45,326 bases of DNA, from positions 1 to 45,326 of the forward strand of contig JAGVUJ010000242.1 in assembly GCA_019136325.1 (NCBI GenBank). Direction: 5' to 3'. Below the pieces are notes generated by a model that was given only the letters and a program-made list of their open reading frames with translations, made no database searches and was not told the DNA's origin. Position numbers and translations under genes: made by a program. The DNA comes from Deltaproteobacteria bacterium. Lineage in GTDB: Bacteria > Desulfobacterota > Syntrophia > Syntrophales > Smithellaceae. This document shows, piece by piece, positions 44,936 through 45,326 of the stretch (position 1 is the first letter of the stretch; each line of letters opens with the position of its first letter).

Positions 44936-45326
44936 ATGGAAAGTCTGACATCGAAACAGAAAAAGATTGTACGGCTCGTTCAGAAAGATATTCCGTTAAC
45001 AAGATTTCCTTTTAAAAATACAGGCGGAACTCTGAAAATGTCCGAAACGGAAATTCTGACGACGATCAGAACACTTCGTGAAAAAGGTTATATCCGGAAA
45101 TTCGGCGCCGTGCTGCGACATCAGAAAGCGGGATATACGGAAAACGCGCTTGTCTTATGGGCTGTTCCTGAGCAGCGGATCAGGGAAACCGGAAATGTTT
45201 TTGCCAGGCTTTCTTTTATTTCACACTGCTACGAACGCAAACCTGCTTTCATGAATCGATATAACATTTTCACCATGCTTCATGCCGATGGGCGCAGCAT
45301 TTCCTCGCTGATTAAAGACATGGTCC
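44936..45326 (+). CDS. Siroheme decarboxylase / Lrp-AsnC-like protein (AhbA/AhbB type), 3' truncated
   Basis: The first 130 residues are visible and the 3' end lies beyond the window. An N-terminal winged helix (MSETEILTTIRTLREKGYIRKFGAVLRHQ, seen as ILTTIRTLREKGYIRKFGAV) is followed by an AsnC-type ligand domain. Diagnostic of the AhbA/AhbB/NirD-type branch are LRHQKAGYTENALV (~60-73) and SHCYERKPAFMNRYNIFTMLH, seen here as SHCYERK and YNIFTMLHA. These enzymes remove acetate groups from siroheme on the alternative haem route of anaerobes. A pure transcriptional regulator cannot be ruled out. It is divergent from atpE. Confidence 0.75.
   Translation, partial: MESLTSKQKKIVRLVQKDIPLTRFPFKNTGGTLKMSETEILTTIRTLREKGYIRKFGAVLRHQKAGYTENALVLWAVPEQRIRETGNVFARLSFISHCYERKPAFMNRYNIFTMLHADGRSISSLIKDMV

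Noticed and set aside
44760..45002. 80-residue minus-strand ORF upstream of atpE
   Set aside because: It overlaps the atpE promoter and the siroheme-decarboxylase-like gene on the other strand; the composition is not protein-like.

Overview
The window looks like chromosomal DNA of an anaerobic deltaproteobacterium, most like the Syntrophales (Syntrophus/Smithella type). The evidence is indirect: two separate ferredoxin-dependent 2-oxoacid oxidoreductases, a PxxKW cysteine-rich protein, a UPF0280 protein, a siroheme-decarboxylase-like protein, and the overall gene set. No mobile element, phage gene, CRISPR array or rRNA was seen. Coding is dense, mostly on the minus strand, and most calls are conserved housekeeping genes.

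Layout. 1-3001 (+): the 3' part of iorA, then iorB and a CbpA/DnaJ-type chaperone. 3196-9963 (-): UPF0280 protein, dnaE, guaB, a DUF1285-like protein and dtd. 10204-10485 (+): the PxxKW protein, closed by a shared bidirectional terminator. 10539-17807 (-): the translation operon thrS-infC-rpmI-rplT-pheS-pheT-ihfA-merR in the E. coli-like order, preceded by tRNA-Val(GAC) with its own promoter and terminator. infC appears to start at a non-canonical AUA codon. 18060-19596 (-): pgsA, a lipoprotein and a small acidic protein. 19793-22137 (+): a two-gene UDP-sugar cassette (UDP-glucuronate decarboxylase and a eukaryote-like UDP-glucose dehydrogenase) that should make UDP-xylose. 22148-28259 (-): the conserved ffh-rpsP-khpA-rimM-trmD-RNA methyltransferase-rplS-rnhB-yraN cluster, with a SPOR-domain protein upstream of ffh. 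28371-30035 (-): argS.

30330-37580 (-) is a type IV pilus biogenesis block: pilD, then fimT-pilV-pilW-pilX-pilY1. pilD is preceded by a good sigma-70 promoter and a clear GEMM-I (cyclic dinucleotide) riboswitch. The minor-pilin operon starts at a near-consensus sigma-54 promoter. The PilY1 tip protein carries about 250 residues of tandem Cys-rich 'CSxDGPFY' units, inserted in its von Willebrand A domain directly after the metal-binding DxSxS motif. This is the most distinctive region of the window.

37799-45326: ribD (+), a COG2509 FAD protein (-), a four-gene 2-oxoacid:ferredoxin oxidoreductase operon with an ACT-domain protein and a GGQ release-factor-like protein (+), a stand-alone atpE with its own promoter and terminator (-), and a truncated siroheme-decarboxylase-like gene (+) at the right edge. 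Metabolically, iorAB and the vor/kor operon fit growth on amino acids or branched/aromatic 2-oxoacids with electrons passed to ferredoxin.
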